Shown here piece by piece: positions 1-8,364 of a DNA stretch of 24,346 nt (positions within the stretch are counted from its first letter, which is position 1; each line of letters opens with the position of its first letter). The translations under genes were made by a program, and so were the position numbers. The stretch lies in the NCBI GenBank assembly GCA_035535315.1, contig DATLQD010000028.1, forward strand, positions 1 to 24,346, given 5' to 3'. The notes under the pieces are model-generated. The model did not search any database, was not told where the DNA came from, and saw only the letters and a list, made by a program, of their open reading frames with translations. This stretch comes from DASQGA01 sp035535315 (GTDB lineage: Bacteria; Actinomycetota; Thermoleophilia; Gaiellales; Gaiellaceae).

Positions 1-566
1 CGGCCGAATGCCTGCGGAGTGAGGGCGATCTCGGGGACGAGCACGATCGCGCTCTGCCCCAGTTCGAGGGCGGCCTCGCAGGCCCTCAGGTAGACCTCCG
101 TCTTCCCGCTCCCGGTCTCGCCGTAGAGAAGGTAGTGCGCCGGCCGGCCAAGCGCCCCGACCACCTGCGCGAGGACGCGTTCCTGTGCCTCGGTAAGCGC
201 GTCGGGACGCGCTTCGCCAACGAGATCCTCTGCGCGCGGCCGCCGCTTTGCACCGGCGCGCCTCTTGCGGGCCGGCGGGGCGACGAGCGCGAGTGTCCTC
301 GCCGGGGTGGAGCCGTAGTAATCCGCGAGCCAGAGCGCGAGGTCGACGAGCGACTCCGGGACCGACCCCAGCACCTCCGAGACGGCGACCGGCTCGACGT
401 CCTCGGGTACCTCGTCCTCGAGCGCGACGACGACGCCGCGGCGCTTGGAGCGCCCGAATGCGATCGAGACGATCGACCCTCGCTGGAGTCCGTCAGCCAG
501 GTACGTGAAGGGCCGTGCGAGAGCGCGGGCGGTGACGAGCGGATAGACGGATGCGTATCGAGGCAC
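1..566 (-). CDS. priA: Primosomal protein N' (PriA), N-terminal part, cut by the window edge
   Basis: PriA restarts stalled replication forks by recognising branched DNA and loading the replicative helicase. About 188 residues are visible. The N-terminal DNA-binding region begins MPRYASVYPLVTARALARPF and is followed by the start of the helicase domain, with Walker A GETGSGKTEVYL and the family motif LVPEIALTPQ. Many actinobacterial PriA proteins are reported to have a degenerate helicase site; the Walker A here is intact. I chose the GTG at 564-566 because it gives the usual PriA beginning; a longer reading would run into the divergent dtxR-like gene, whose ATG is 15 bp away. The C-terminal helicase lobe and zinc-binding cysteines lie outside the window. 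Identity is confident; the exact start is less so because no clear Shine-Dalgarno sequence precedes it. Confidence 0.9.
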   Translation of the reverse strand, partial: MPRYASVYPLVTARALARPFTYLADGLQRGSIVSIAFGRSKRRGVVVALEDEVPEDVEPVAVSEVLGSVPESLVDLALWLADYYGSTPARTLALVAPPARKRRAGAKRRPRAEDLVGEARPDALTEAQERVLAQVVGALGRPAHYLLYGETGSGKTEVYLRACEAALELGQSAIVLVPEIALTPQAFG

Positions 567-569
567 GGG

Positions 570-575
570 TAGAAT
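570..575 (+). promoter_or_regulatory. -10 box of leaderless dtxR-like gene
   Basis: TAGAAT (TAnnnT consensus) ends 6 nt before the ATG at 582, so transcription would begin at or next to the start codon. No Shine-Dalgarno sequence is present. On the other strand the overlapping hexamer GATTCT lies 4 nt before the priA GTG and could be a weak -10 for priA. Confidence 0.6.
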
Positions 576-581
576 CGTCGC

Positions 582-1265
582 ATGGCCCAGGGACATTCCA
601 CGGACGAGTACCTGGAGACCATTTACTTCCTCGCCTTCCCGGTCGGCGAGTACCAACCGGCCACCAAAGGCTCCAGGACCGTAGCCGTCCGGGTCGCGGA
701 CATGCTCGGCGTCTCACGCGCCTCGGCGAGCGAGATGCTGAAGCGGCTCGAAGCCGACGGCCTCGTCGAGCGCGGCAAGCACAAGGAGGCGATCCTGACA
801 CCGCAGGGCCGCAAGCTCGCCGAGCGCGCCGTCCGGCGCCACAGGATCATCGAGCGCCTGCTCACGGACTTCATGGGCTACACGCCCGGTGAGGCACACG
901 AGCAGGCCGATCTACTGGGCGACACGTTTACGGATGAGATGATCGAGCGGATCGCGAAACAGCTCGGGGACCCGGAGCGCTGCCCGCACGGGTGGCCCGT
1001 CAATACCGAGTTCGAGCAGGCCGAGAACCGCGACCTGGCTGCCCTTTCTGATCTGGCCCCCGGCACGCGCGCCGAGATCGTCCGACTCGCCGAGCACGAC
1101 GGCGAGCTCCTCCACTGGTACTACGACGAGGGCCTCGTTCCCGGCGCGACCATCGAGCTGCGCGAGTCACAGCCGGACGAGGGCCCGATCACGGTCAAGC
1201 TGAACGGCGGCGAGCGCGAGATCGGCGAGCGCGCCGCGGCCGGCCTCTTCGTCCGCGCGGCCTAG
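582..1265 (+). CDS. DtxR/MntR-family metal-dependent transcriptional regulator
   Basis: A 227-residue repressor of the DtxR/IdeR/MntR family, which represses iron or manganese genes when loaded with metal. Residues 1-75 form the winged helix-turn-helix (STDEYLETIYFL, then VADMLGVSRASASEMLKRLEA). The middle is the dimerisation and metal-binding domain, ending in GDPERCPHGWPV. Residues ~150-226 are the SH3-like FeoA domain. By eye-alignment to DtxR, site-1 ligands H79, E83 and H98 are kept (HRIIE and EAHE). The second site, Cys102-Glu105-His106 in DtxR, reads Asp, Gly, Asp here, and the Met10 position is Glu. Metal preference is therefore unclear. The gene is monocistronic, with its stop directly abutting the convergent DUF4230 gene. 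Family assignment is confident, target metal is not. Confidence 0.9.
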   Translation: MAQGHSTDEYLETIYFLAFPVGEYQPATKGSRTVAVRVADMLGVSRASASEMLKRLEADGLVERGKHKEAILTPQGRKLAERAVRRHRIIERLLTDFMGYTPGEAHEQADLLGDTFTDEMIERIAKQLGDPERCPHGWPVNTEFEQAENRDLAALSDLAPGTRAEIVRLAEHDGELLHWYYDEGLVPGATIELRESQPDEGPITVKLNGGEREIGERAAAGLFVRAA

Positions 1266-1985
1266 CTACTCAAAGCGAACGGTGACGCGCGTAAAGCCGA
1301 GCGAGCCCAGCAGCGACGTGAGGGTGGCGCGCGTGTTCTCCTCGGCGCGCGCCGTCAGGCCCGACGTGCCTCCCGCTGCCTGGGTGAGCTTGCGCTCTGC
1401 GACGAGATAGAGCTCGCGCTCGGAGCCGCTCCCGTCGGAAAAAGCGTCGCCGATCGCGTTGAAGAGCCCGCGGTCGCGGTCAAAGACGAAGCTCTGCGAG
1501 AGGTCGAGCTCCGCCGGGTAGAGCACTGCGTGAGGAAGCGTGATCGTCGCCGCCCGGCGATCGGCCGAGAGCTGAACGTCGTCGGCACTGACGGCCCGGA
1601 GGTCGACGCCCGCGTCGACCGAGCCCTTGGCGACGAAGAGCGTTTTCTCTCCCAGGAGCTCGGACGGGAGCTTGGTGTCCTTCTCTTGGGCGACGATGAC
1701 CTGGTAATTGCCTACGGCGGCGCGGAACTCGCCCAGGTCCTGGATCGACCGCAGCACGGGCGGGGGCGAGCGGTCGATCGTCTCCGAGGCGAACGGGTTG
1801 TCGAAGGATGGCAGCAGGTCGCGCACCCAGTTGAACCCTGCGATAAGCGAGACGATCACGAGCACGAGCGCGACGAGGCCCCATGGCATCCCGCGCTGCG
1901 GCGGTGGCGCCTGCGGCGGCAGCGGTGGCTGGTGCTCTGGCGAGTGCGGCGACTCGGTGCCGCGCTCGGGACTGACGACCCCCAT
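1266..1985 (-). CDS. DUF4230-family membrane-anchored protein
   Basis: A 239-residue protein of unknown function that I assign to the DUF4230 family. It has a Pro-rich N-terminal tail of about 32 residues, one transmembrane helix (about 34-52, GLVALVLVIVSLIAGF), then a soluble domain of about 180 residues. The pattern FVAKGSVDAGVDL, an ATITLPHA strand and a C-terminal TSLLGSLGFTRVTVRFE strand are typical of that family. I chose the ATG at 1985 rather than the longer reading from 2066, because the longer one would overlap metK and because a TACTCT box lies 10 nt upstream. Its own promoter means it need not belong to the metK operon. The domain is probably outside the membrane, by analogy. No catalytic residues can be named. 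Confidence 0.75.
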   Translation of the reverse strand: MGVVSPERGTESPHSPEHQPPLPPQAPPPQRGMPWGLVALVLVIVSLIAGFNWVRDLLPSFDNPFASETIDRSPPPVLRSIQDLGEFRAAVGNYQVIVAQEKDTKLPSELLGEKTLFVAKGSVDAGVDLRAVSADDVQLSADRRAATITLPHAVLYPAELDLSQSFVFDRDRGLFNAIGDAFSDGSGSERELYLVAERKLTQAAGGTSGLTARAEENTRATLTSLLGSLGFTRVTVRFE

Positions 1986-1995
1986 GACGAGGCCG

Positions 1996-2001
1996 AGAGT
2001 A
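1996..2001 (-). promoter_or_regulatory. -10 box of the DUF4230 gene
   Basis: TACTCT on the minus strand, separated by 10 nt from the ATG at 1985. It fits TAnnnT and would give a 5' leader of only a few bases. It lies just past the metK stop (2020), so it would give the DUF4230 gene expression independent of the upstream operon. Confidence 0.45.
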
Positions 2002-2019
2002 GCACGGAAAGAGAACGAT

Positions 2020-3267
2020 CTAGGCCGGGGCGCCGGCGGCGAGGCCTGCGGATTGGCGAAGCGCATCGACCTTGTCGGTGCGCTCCCACGTGAAGTCGTG
2101 ATCGAGACGTCCGAAGTGGCCGTATGCCGCCGTCTTCTGGTAGATCGGGCGCATCAGGTCGAGGTCTCGGATGATCGCTGCCGGTCGGAGGTCGAAGTGG
2201 TCGCGAATCAGCTCCTCGATGCGCCTCGTCGGCAGCTCCTCGGTGCCGAAGCACTCGACCTCGATCGAGACCGGGTGAGCGACGCCGATCGCATAGGCGA
2301 CCTGGAGCTCGCAGCGGTCGGCTAGGCCGGCGGCGACGATGTTCTTCGCGACGTAGCGGGCCGCATAGGCCGCGGACCGGTCGACCTTCGTGGGGTCTTT
2401 CCCCGAGAAGGCGCCGCCGCCGTGGCGCGCCGAGCCGCCGTAGGAGTCAACGATGATCTTCCGACCGGTCAGGCCGGTGTCGCCCATCGGGCCTCCGACC
2501 ACGAACTTTCCGGTCGGGTTCACGAGGACGAAATCGCGTTCCTCGAAACGCTTCTCGTCGTACAGGTCTTTGGGGAGGATCGGATGCAGGACGTGCTCGA
2601 TCAGATCCGGCTTGATGAGCGTATCCGCGTCGAGGCCTTCGCGATGCTGGGTGGAGACGAGGACTCTGACGACCTCGGCAGCGCGCTGACGCCCGTGCTC
2701 GTCGACCTCGTAGCGAACAGTCACCTGGGCCTTACCGTCCGGACGCAGGTAGGGCAGGACATCAGCCTTCCGGACCTCGGCGAGCCGCTTCGTGATCCGA
2801 TGCGCGAGCATGATCGGGAGCGGCATGAGCTCTTCGGTCTCGTTGCAGGCGTAGCCGAACATCATCCCCTGGTCGCCCGCACCCTCGCGGTCGAGCGGGT
2901 CCGTCTCGCCGGGGTCGTGCTGCACCTCGTAGGAGGCCTCGACGCCCTGGGCGATGTCCGGGGACTGCTCGTCGAGGGCGACGATGACGCCGCATGTGTC
3001 GGCGTCGAACCCGTACTTGGCGCGGTCGTAGCCGATATCGCGGATCGTGCGACGGACCAGTCGCGGGATGTCCACGTAGGTCGACGTCGTCACCTCACCC
3101 GCAACGACCACCAGCCCGGTGGTGACAAGCGTCTCGCAGGCGACTCTTCCACCCGGGTCGTCGGCGAGCACCGCGTCGAGGACGGCGTCGGAGACCTGGT
3201 CGGCAACCTTGTCGGGATGCCCCTCGGTGACCGATTCGGACGTGAAGAGGTACTCGCGCTCCGGCAC
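2020..3267 (-). CDS. metK: S-adenosylmethionine synthase (methionine adenosyltransferase)
   Basis: MetK makes S-adenosylmethionine from methionine and ATP in the cytoplasm. The 415-residue product has all the signature stretches: TSESVTEGHPDK at the N-terminus, EGAGDQGMMFGYA in the middle, GGGAFSGKDPTKVDRS at the phosphate-binding loop, and a C-terminal RPIYQKTAAYGHFGR. It is slightly longer than the usual 385-400 residues, mainly through a short C-terminal tail and a loop around QHREGLDADTLIKPDLIEH. The start is a GTG 11 bp downstream of the DUF3352 stop codon, so metK is the last gene of the nine-gene operon beginning at aroF. The short gap leaves no room for a SAM riboswitch. Confidence 0.97.
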   Translation of the reverse strand: MPEREYLFTSESVTEGHPDKVADQVSDAVLDAVLADDPGGRVACETLVTTGLVVVAGEVTTSTYVDIPRLVRRTIRDIGYDRAKYGFDADTCGVIVALDEQSPDIAQGVEASYEVQHDPGETDPLDREGAGDQGMMFGYACNETEELMPLPIMLAHRITKRLAEVRKADVLPYLRPDGKAQVTVRYEVDEHGRQRAAEVVRVLVSTQHREGLDADTLIKPDLIEHVLHPILPKDLYDEKRFEERDFVLVNPTGKFVVGGPMGDTGLTGRKIIVDSYGGSARHGGGAFSGKDPTKVDRSAAYAARYVAKNIVAAGLADRCELQVAYAIGVAHPVSIEVECFGTEELPTRRIEELIRDHFDLRPAAIIRDLDLMRPIYQKTAAYGHFGRLDHDFTWERTDKVDALRQSAGLAAGAPA

Positions 3268-3278
3268 GGCGGCGAAGG

Positions 3279-4769
3279 CTACTCGATTGCGAGGAAGCCG
3301 GACACTGTCACACGACCGTCATCCGCAGTCGAGTAGAGCAGGAACGAATCCAACGGCTCGACGTTCTCCTGGACCTGCGGAGGCTGCTCCGACAGCGATT
3401 GGACGACGTCGAAGGCGGAGTTCAGATTCACGTAGAAGATGCCGCTCGTCTCGCCGGGGACGTCCGCGTTCTCTCGCGCACTCGTGTAGGTCTGGTCGTC
3501 CGAGAGCTTCTCGCCACTCCCCTGCATCGCCTCGATCGTGTCGGCCGCATTCGTGATCACCAGCTTCCCGTCGAAGCCCGCATAGATGATCGTCGTGCCC
3601 TGATACTCGACGGCCTTCGCCTTCACTCCCCCGATGTCGATCGACCGCGGGGTGGGGATTCCGGGCAAGAACTGGGCCGCGCGGGCCAGGACCTTGTCGA
3701 TTGTGCCGACCGCCTGCTCCTGGTCGTCGACCTTCACGACGAGCTGGATGCCCGGGAAGCCGGAGCCGCTCGCCGCCGGGTACACGGCGATCGCACCCTC
3801 CTGCTCGAAGAGCGGCAGCACGTCGCGGTCGATCGAGAGCCCGAGCACGAGTTCGATCTGCCCCAACTGCTGGTCGAACTGATCGTTCGCCTCGCCGGCG
3901 CTCTTGAGGCTTTCCCGCACGCCCTTGGCAAGGTTGTTGAAACCGACGTAGGCGAGGGCCCCGGCCGGGAGCTCGTCGGGAAGCGAAGCCTCGAAGGTGT
4001 CAGTCGGCTGGGTCGTCTTACCCGTCGCCTGGAAGCGAAGCCCGCCCTCCTCGGCGCTGACTGTGGCGCCGACCGACGGGACGCCGTTCGGGAACAGCTG
4101 GTCGAAGGCCTGCGCGCTGAGCGGAGCGCTGGTCTCCTGGTACGACTTGACGATCGCGTCGGCGTTCACATAGGCACGGGCGAGTGCGTCGTCGGGAAGG
4201 CCCTCCATCGCGTCGGCGAACCTGCCGCTGTCGGTGAGCGTGCCGCCCGAGCGCATCTCCTTGAAGCGGTCGATAGAGGCCTGACTCTCCGCAAGAACGG
4301 TCCAGCCGTCGACTTCCTCCTTGACGGTGGGCGTCCCATCCGTGTCCTTCTCGAGCAGCGCGTCGAGCTTGGCGGGATCGTTCGGCTGGAGCAGGGCGAC
4401 TACCTCGGGATTGGAAGTTTCTCCGCCCTGTCCCAGATCGAGAAGCACGATGTCGAGCTCCGGGCCGAGGGCGGGCTTCACGTCTTGCTCGAAGTCGACG
4501 TCCTTCTGCTCGAGCTCGGCGAGCGCCATCCGGAGGAGGCCGTCGCTCCCCGGAAACTTGTCGAGCAGCGTCCGGAACGTCGTGATCTGGTCGCCCTCGA
4601 GATCGGTGTTGACGGAGATGAAGAGCGGCGACGACGCCGGCGCAATGTCCGCGCCGCCCGCGCTCGAAGCACCTCCGCTACCTCCCCCACAGCCCGCGGC
4701 GACGACAGCCAGGCCGGTGACGAGCGCGACCGCGAGGGCTCGGAGTCTCACCCTGATCAGTCTAGACAT
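3279..4769 (-). CDS. DUF3352-family lipoprotein
   Basis: A 496-residue predicted lipoprotein. The first 27 residues are a type II signal peptide with lipobox VAAGC (Cys27), followed by a Gly/Ser-rich tether. The rest, from ASSPLFISVNTDLEGDQI to SFLLYSTADDGRVTVSGF, is an internally repetitive alpha/beta domain matching the DUF3352 family. It includes the typical phrases ALAYVGFNN, GAIAVYPAASG and KLVITNAADTIEAM. Function is unknown; it should sit on the outer face of the membrane after processing by Lgt, whose gene lies at 17340-18218. A good Shine-Dalgarno sequence (GAGGAGAGGG) precedes the ATG. It starts 17 bp after the gpsA stop and ends 11 bp before metK, so it is a member of the same operon. 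Confidence 0.85.
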   Translation of the reverse strand: MSRLIRVRLRALAVALVTGLAVVAAGCGGGSGGASSAGGADIAPASSPLFISVNTDLEGDQITTFRTLLDKFPGSDGLLRMALAELEQKDVDFEQDVKPALGPELDIVLLDLGQGGETSNPEVVALLQPNDPAKLDALLEKDTDGTPTVKEEVDGWTVLAESQASIDRFKEMRSGGTLTDSGRFADAMEGLPDDALARAYVNADAIVKSYQETSAPLSAQAFDQLFPNGVPSVGATVSAEEGGLRFQATGKTTQPTDTFEASLPDELPAGALAYVGFNNLAKGVRESLKSAGEANDQFDQQLGQIELVLGLSIDRDVLPLFEQEGAIAVYPAASGSGFPGIQLVVKVDDQEQAVGTIDKVLARAAQFLPGIPTPRSIDIGGVKAKAVEYQGTTIIYAGFDGKLVITNAADTIEAMQGSGEKLSDDQTYTSARENADVPGETSGIFYVNLNSAFDVVQSLSEQPPQVQENVEPLDSFLLYSTADDGRVTVSGFLAIE

Positions 4770-4786
4770 CCCTCTCCTCGGTGCAT

Positions 4787-5743
4787 TTACTCCCCCGTGG
4801 GCTTCCGCCCCATCAGCCCGGACGCCAGCTCGGTCAGGCTCGCGCCGCTGAGGATCTGACAGACGGCCTCCGTGATCGGAAGCTCGACCTCGAGTCCACG
4901 CGCGAGGTCCCGAAGGATGGGCGCGGTGGTGAGGCCTTCGACCGCCATCGCGATCTCGGCGACTGCTTCTTCGGGCGAGGCGCCTCTGGCAATCAGCTCG
5001 CCTGCCCTCCGGTTACGGCTGTGCCGGCTCCAGCATGTGACGACGAGGTCCCCCATGCCGGCAAGCCCCGAGAACGTCTCTGGGCGGCCACCCGCGGCCT
5101 CTCCGAGCCGCGCCATCTCCGCCAGGCCTCGCGTGATGATCGCTGCCTTCGCGTTGTCTCCGACTCCGAGCCCGTCGACGGCCCCGGCTGCGAGGGCGAT
5201 CACGTTCTTCGTCGCAGCGCAGAGCTCGACCCCGACCACGTCCGTGTTCACGTAGATCCGGAACCTCGGCGACATGAGCTCCTTCTGGAGCCTGAGGCCC
5301 AGCTCCTCGTCTTCGGATGCGATCACTGCGGCTGCTGGGAGCCCCGCCGCGATCTCCTCGGCGTGGTTCGGGCCCGAGAGGACAGCCACCGGCCGCCTCC
5401 GAACTGCGGTCGAGAGCCGCCGCCCCGTGGACGGATCCAGTCCCTTGGCCAAGGAGAGGACCGGGGCTGTCCCCGGGAGCGCCCGCGCAACCTCGCCGAA
5501 GGCGCCGCTCGGGACGGCGAGGCAGACGAGCTCTGCGTCCGCAACCGGCGCGTCCTCGACGGTCGTGGCTGAGACGGCGGAGAGGTCGGCGTCCCGGACG
5601 TAGCGCGGGTTCCGTCCCGTCTCGGCGATAGCGAGGGCCTGCATCGGATCGCGGCACGCGAGCGTCACCTCGTGGCCGCGCTCGGCGACGAACGCTGCAA
5701 ACACGGAGCCCCAGGACCCGCCTCCGACGACGACGACCCTCAC
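4787..5743 (-). CDS. gpsA: NAD(P)-dependent glycerol-3-phosphate dehydrogenase
   Basis: GpsA reduces dihydroxyacetone phosphate to sn-glycerol 3-phosphate, the backbone for phospholipids. The 318-residue protein opens with a Rossmann dinucleotide-binding loop (VVVVGGGSWGSVFAAF). It carries VLSLAKGLD and VAVLSGPNHAEEIA in the middle, and the conserved catalytic lysine region ATKNVIALAAGAVDGLGVGDNAK in the C-terminal domain. Length is normal (about 320-340). The GTG start overlaps the der stop codon (GTGA), so translation is probably coupled. Its place two genes after plsC makes sense: GpsA supplies glycerol 3-phosphate upstream of the acyltransferase step. Confidence 0.97.
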   Translation of the reverse strand: MRVVVVGGGSWGSVFAAFVAERGHEVTLACRDPMQALAIAETGRNPRYVRDADLSAVSATTVEDAPVADAELVCLAVPSGAFGEVARALPGTAPVLSLAKGLDPSTGRRLSTAVRRRPVAVLSGPNHAEEIAAGLPAAAVIASEDEELGLRLQKELMSPRFRIYVNTDVVGVELCAATKNVIALAAGAVDGLGVGDNAKAAIITRGLAEMARLGEAAGGRPETFSGLAGMGDLVVTCWSRHSRNRRAGELIARGASPEEAVAEIAMAVEGLTTAPILRDLARGLEVELPITEAVCQILSGASLTELASGLMGRKPTGE

Positions 5744-7047
5744 GAGCGGCGGGCAAAGTCGATGATGACCGGAACACCGGAGAGCCCGAATTCGTCTCGC
5801 ACCTGGTTCTCGACCCAGTAGCCGTAGTCGCGGGTGAGGAGCCCGGGGTCGTTCACGAAGAATTTGAAGCGCGGCGGTCTGACGCCGACCTGCGTCCCGT
5901 AGAGGAGGTTCAGGCGTCGCCCGTTTCGCTGCGGGCCCGGCCGCCGGGCGCGGAGCTCCTGCAAGAATCGGTTCAGCTCTCCCGTCGGCACGCGGGCCGT
6001 GTGCTTGGCATGGAGCTCCTCGACCCGATCAAGCAGCTTGCCGAGCCCGCGCTTGCTCTCCGCCGAGACGGCAACCAGGGGCGGGCGCTGCCGCAGCCGG
6101 TCCTGGAGGCGCGGGCGAACATCCTCGATCCCTACAGTCGCGATGTCCCATTTCGAAAGGACGACTAGTGTCGAGCACCCCGCCGCCCGCGCGACGTCGG
6201 CGACGGCGAGGTCCTGGTCGACGAGCCCCTGGCTCGAGTCCACGAGGACGAGGGCGACATCCGCGCGCTCTGCGGCCTGGAGCGTGCGGAGCTCTGAGTA
6301 GTACTCGATGCCCTGACGCTGTCTCCGCTTACGCCGCATCCCGGCCGTGTCCACGAGCACGAAGGTCGTGTCGCCTCGCTTCAGCACCGTGTCGATCGAG
6401 TCGCGCGTCGTGCCGGGCACCTCCGAGACCATGACACGGTCCGCACCGACCAACGCGTTCAGGAGGCTCGACTTCCCGACGTTCGGCCGGCCGAGGATGG
6501 CCACCCCGATCGCGTCCTCGCCGACCTCCGAGGGGCCACCGCCGGGCAGTTCGTCGACGATCCGGTCGAGCAGGTCGCCGGTCCCGTGGCCGTGAAGAGC
6601 GGAGACCGGAATCGGGTCACCAAGGCCGAGTCGGTGGAACTCGAGCGCCTCGTCGTCCCGCCTGGGGTCGTCGACCTTGTTCGCGAGCACGAGGACCGCC
6701 TTTCGCGCGCGACGGAGGATCTCGGCCACCTCTTCGTCGCCGGGCGTGACGCCGTTCTTCGCGTCGACGATGAAGAGGACGAGGTCGGCTTCCTCCACAG
6801 CGCGACGGGCCTGGTCCACGATGGCGCGTGTGATCGGCGAAGGATCCACGACGTCGACGCCGCCCGTGTCCACGAGGATGAACCGCTTGCCGTTCCACTC
6901 GCAGACGATCTCCTTGCGGTCGCGCGTGACGCCCGGCGTCTCGAAGACGACGGCCTGGCGCGTTGCCGACAGGCGGTTCACAAGCGTCGACTTGCCGACG
7001 TTCGGAAAGCCGACGACTGCAACTGTCCCGAGCAGCGGGGCCGTCAT
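5740..7047 (-). CDS. der: Ribosome biogenesis GTPase Der (EngA)
   Basis: Der is an essential tandem GTPase needed for maturation of the 50S ribosomal subunit. The 435-residue product has two complete G domains: G1 motifs GFPNVGKST (residues ~13-21) and GRPNVGKSS (~184), G3 motifs DTGG and DTAGM, and G4 motifs NKVD and SKWD. The C-terminal KH-like domain follows (RRLNLLYGTQVGVRPPRFKFFVNDP). I took the ATG at 7045-7047, which overlaps the plsC stop as ATGA and gives the standard length. The longer open frame up to 7797 is only an open antisense-free stretch inside plsC and was not used. It overlaps gpsA at the other end. Confidence 0.97.
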   Translation of the reverse strand: MTAPLLGTVAVVGFPNVGKSTLVNRLSATRQAVVFETPGVTRDRKEIVCEWNGKRFILVDTGGVDVVDPSPITRAIVDQARRAVEEADLVLFIVDAKNGVTPGDEEVAEILRRARKAVLVLANKVDDPRRDDEALEFHRLGLGDPIPVSALHGHGTGDLLDRIVDELPGGGPSEVGEDAIGVAILGRPNVGKSSLLNALVGADRVMVSEVPGTTRDSIDTVLKRGDTTFVLVDTAGMRRKRRQRQGIEYYSELRTLQAAERADVALVLVDSSQGLVDQDLAVADVARAAGCSTLVVLSKWDIATVGIEDVRPRLQDRLRQRPPLVAVSAESKRGLGKLLDRVEELHAKHTARVPTGELNRFLQELRARRPGPQRNGRRLNLLYGTQVGVRPPRFKFFVNDPGLLTRDYGYWVENQVRDEFGLSGVPVIIDFARRS

Positions 7048-7724
7048 CCGCTCTTGGAAGGAACGGCCGCACGCCTGGGCGGCACGCCTTCCGGCCAACC
7101 CGCTCGTTCCATGCGCTTCAAGAACTCCCAGAGGCGCCGGATCTCCGTTTGGATCTCCTCGGTGGCCTTGCGATACCCCTTCGAGTTCCTCGGGTACTCG
7201 CTGAACCGCATCGGCTCGCCCCAGGCGAGCCCGACCATGGGCCGTGGCACGCCGACCCGCCAGTTCTGCGTCCCGTAGATCGCGGCGGGGACGACGGGAA
7301 CTCCCTCCTGGATTGCGACCATCGCGGCACCAGGCTTTGCCTCCCCGGGCCGGCCGCCACGCTGCCGCGTCCCCTCGACAAACATGCCGAGGAGCAGGTT
7401 GTTCCGAACCGCCTCGCGCGCAAGCCTGACGGCCTCCCGGTCCGATTCGCCGCGGCGCACGAAGAGCGTCCCGAAGGATCGAATGAAGGCGCCCGCGAGC
7501 GGCACTGCATCGACCTCTGCTTTCGCCAGGTATGAGATGCGCCGCGGGCAAGTCGCGCCGATCACCGGGATGTCGATCCAGTGGATGTGGTTGACGGCGA
7601 GGACAGCCCCACCCTCGCGCGGGATACGCTCGGCTCCGTACACCTTGATGGAGGTGGTGGCGCGCGTCAGACCGGCGAGAAGCGTGCGACCGACGCCCCA
7701 CCACATGACGGCGTGCAGGTTCAT
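7044..7724 (-). CDS. plsC: 1-acyl-sn-glycerol-3-phosphate acyltransferase
   Basis: A PlsC-family acyltransferase that would acylate lysophosphatidic acid to phosphatidic acid at the inner membrane face. The 226-residue protein has the NHX4D catalytic motif as NHIHWID (~45-51), the substrate-binding block FVEGTRQRGG, and the following GAAMVAIQEGVPVVPAAIYG. The N-terminal segment (MWWGVGRTLLAGL) is amphipathic to hydrophobic and may associate with the membrane. It overlaps cmk by 4 bp upstream and der by 4 bp downstream. The motifs place it in the family, but the exact acyl acceptor cannot be told from sequence alone. Confidence 0.9.
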   Translation of the reverse strand: MNLHAVMWWGVGRTLLAGLTRATTSIKVYGAERIPREGGAVLAVNHIHWIDIPVIGATCPRRISYLAKAEVDAVPLAGAFIRSFGTLFVRRGESDREAVRLAREAVRNNLLLGMFVEGTRQRGGRPGEAKPGAAMVAIQEGVPVVPAAIYGTQNWRVGVPRPMVGLAWGEPMRFSEYPRNSKGYRKATEEIQTEIRRLWEFLKRMERAGWPEGVPPRRAAVPSKSG

Positions 7725-8350
7725 GCGCGGCTGTGAGCCGTGACAGCGTCCTCGATCTGCTCGACGACCTCGTCGATCGAGAGCTCGGTCGTATCAATCG
7801 TCTGCGCGTCCGGCGCCGGCCGGAGCTGGTGTGCGTCGCGCTCGTCGCGGAGACGGAGGTCTGTGGCGAGCGCGTCCGCGCCGATCCCGGGTCGCTCGGC
7901 CTCGCGGCGGCGCGCGCGGACCTCAGCGTCGGCGACCAGGTAGACCTTCACGTCCGCGTCGGGGACGACGACGGAGCCGATGTCTCGGCCCTCCATGACG
8001 GCATTCCCCTCTTCGGCGAGGATCCGCTGGCGCTCGCGGAGGACGACGCGAACGGATGGGTGGCGGGCGACCGAGGAGACGACCCGGTCGATCTCGGCGG
8101 TTCGAATCAAGTCCGTGACGTCACGGCCCGCGATGCTGATCCGTTCCTGGGCGAAGCGGGTCTCGCTCTCCCGTGCGAGCGAGGCCATCGCCTCCTCGTC
8201 ATCGAGGTCGACGCCGCGCTCGAGCGCGAGCCAGGTCAGCGCCCTGTACATCGCTCCAGTGTCGAGATAACGAAAGCCGAGACGCTCCGCGAGCCGGCGA
8301 GCGACAGTGCTCTTGCCGGTCCCGGCCGGGCCGTCGATCGCAACGATCAC
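7721..8350 (-). CDS. cmk: Cytidylate (CMP/dCMP) kinase
   Basis: Cmk phosphorylates CMP and dCMP with ATP to feed CTP and dCTP synthesis. The 209-residue protein begins with the P-loop IDGPAGTGKST (residues ~5-15), then YLDTGAMYRALTW, and MEGRDIGSVVVPDADVKVYL, all diagnostic for bacterial CMP kinases. Length is slightly short of the usual 220-230. The start is a GTG at 8348-8350; no other start codon exists in frame back to the aroA end, leaving a 67-bp gap that contains a small inverted repeat. It overlaps plsC by 4 bp. The cmk-der neighbourhood is shared with Mycobacterium, where scpA-scpB-rluB-cmk-engA are adjacent. Confidence 0.97.
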   Translation of the reverse strand: MIVAIDGPAGTGKSTVARRLAERLGFRYLDTGAMYRALTWLALERGVDLDDEEAMASLARESETRFAQERISIAGRDVTDLIRTAEIDRVVSSVARHPSVRVVLRERQRILAEEGNAVMEGRDIGSVVVPDADVKVYLVADAEVRARRREAERPGIGADALATDLRLRDERDAHQLRPAPDAQTIDTTELSIDEVVEQIEDAVTAHSRA

Positions 8351-8364
8351 GGCACGCGAACGCC

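Noticed and set aside
86..622. Long minus-strand open frame over the 5' part of priA
   Set aside because: Arg/Ser-rich shadow; the neighbouring frame gives PriA with GETGSGKTEVYL and LVPEIALTPQ.
3268..3278. SAM riboswitch before metK
   Set aside because: Only 11 bp lie between the DUF3352 stop and the metK start.
3399..4859. 486-codon plus-strand open frame opposite the DUF3352 and gpsA genes
   Set aside because: Antisense shadow caused by high GC; rich in Arg/Asp/Val with no domain, while the minus strand encodes a clear lipoprotein.
7048..7797. N-terminal extension of der by about 250 residues
   Set aside because: It is an alternative frame of plsC and cmk; Der is complete from 7047.
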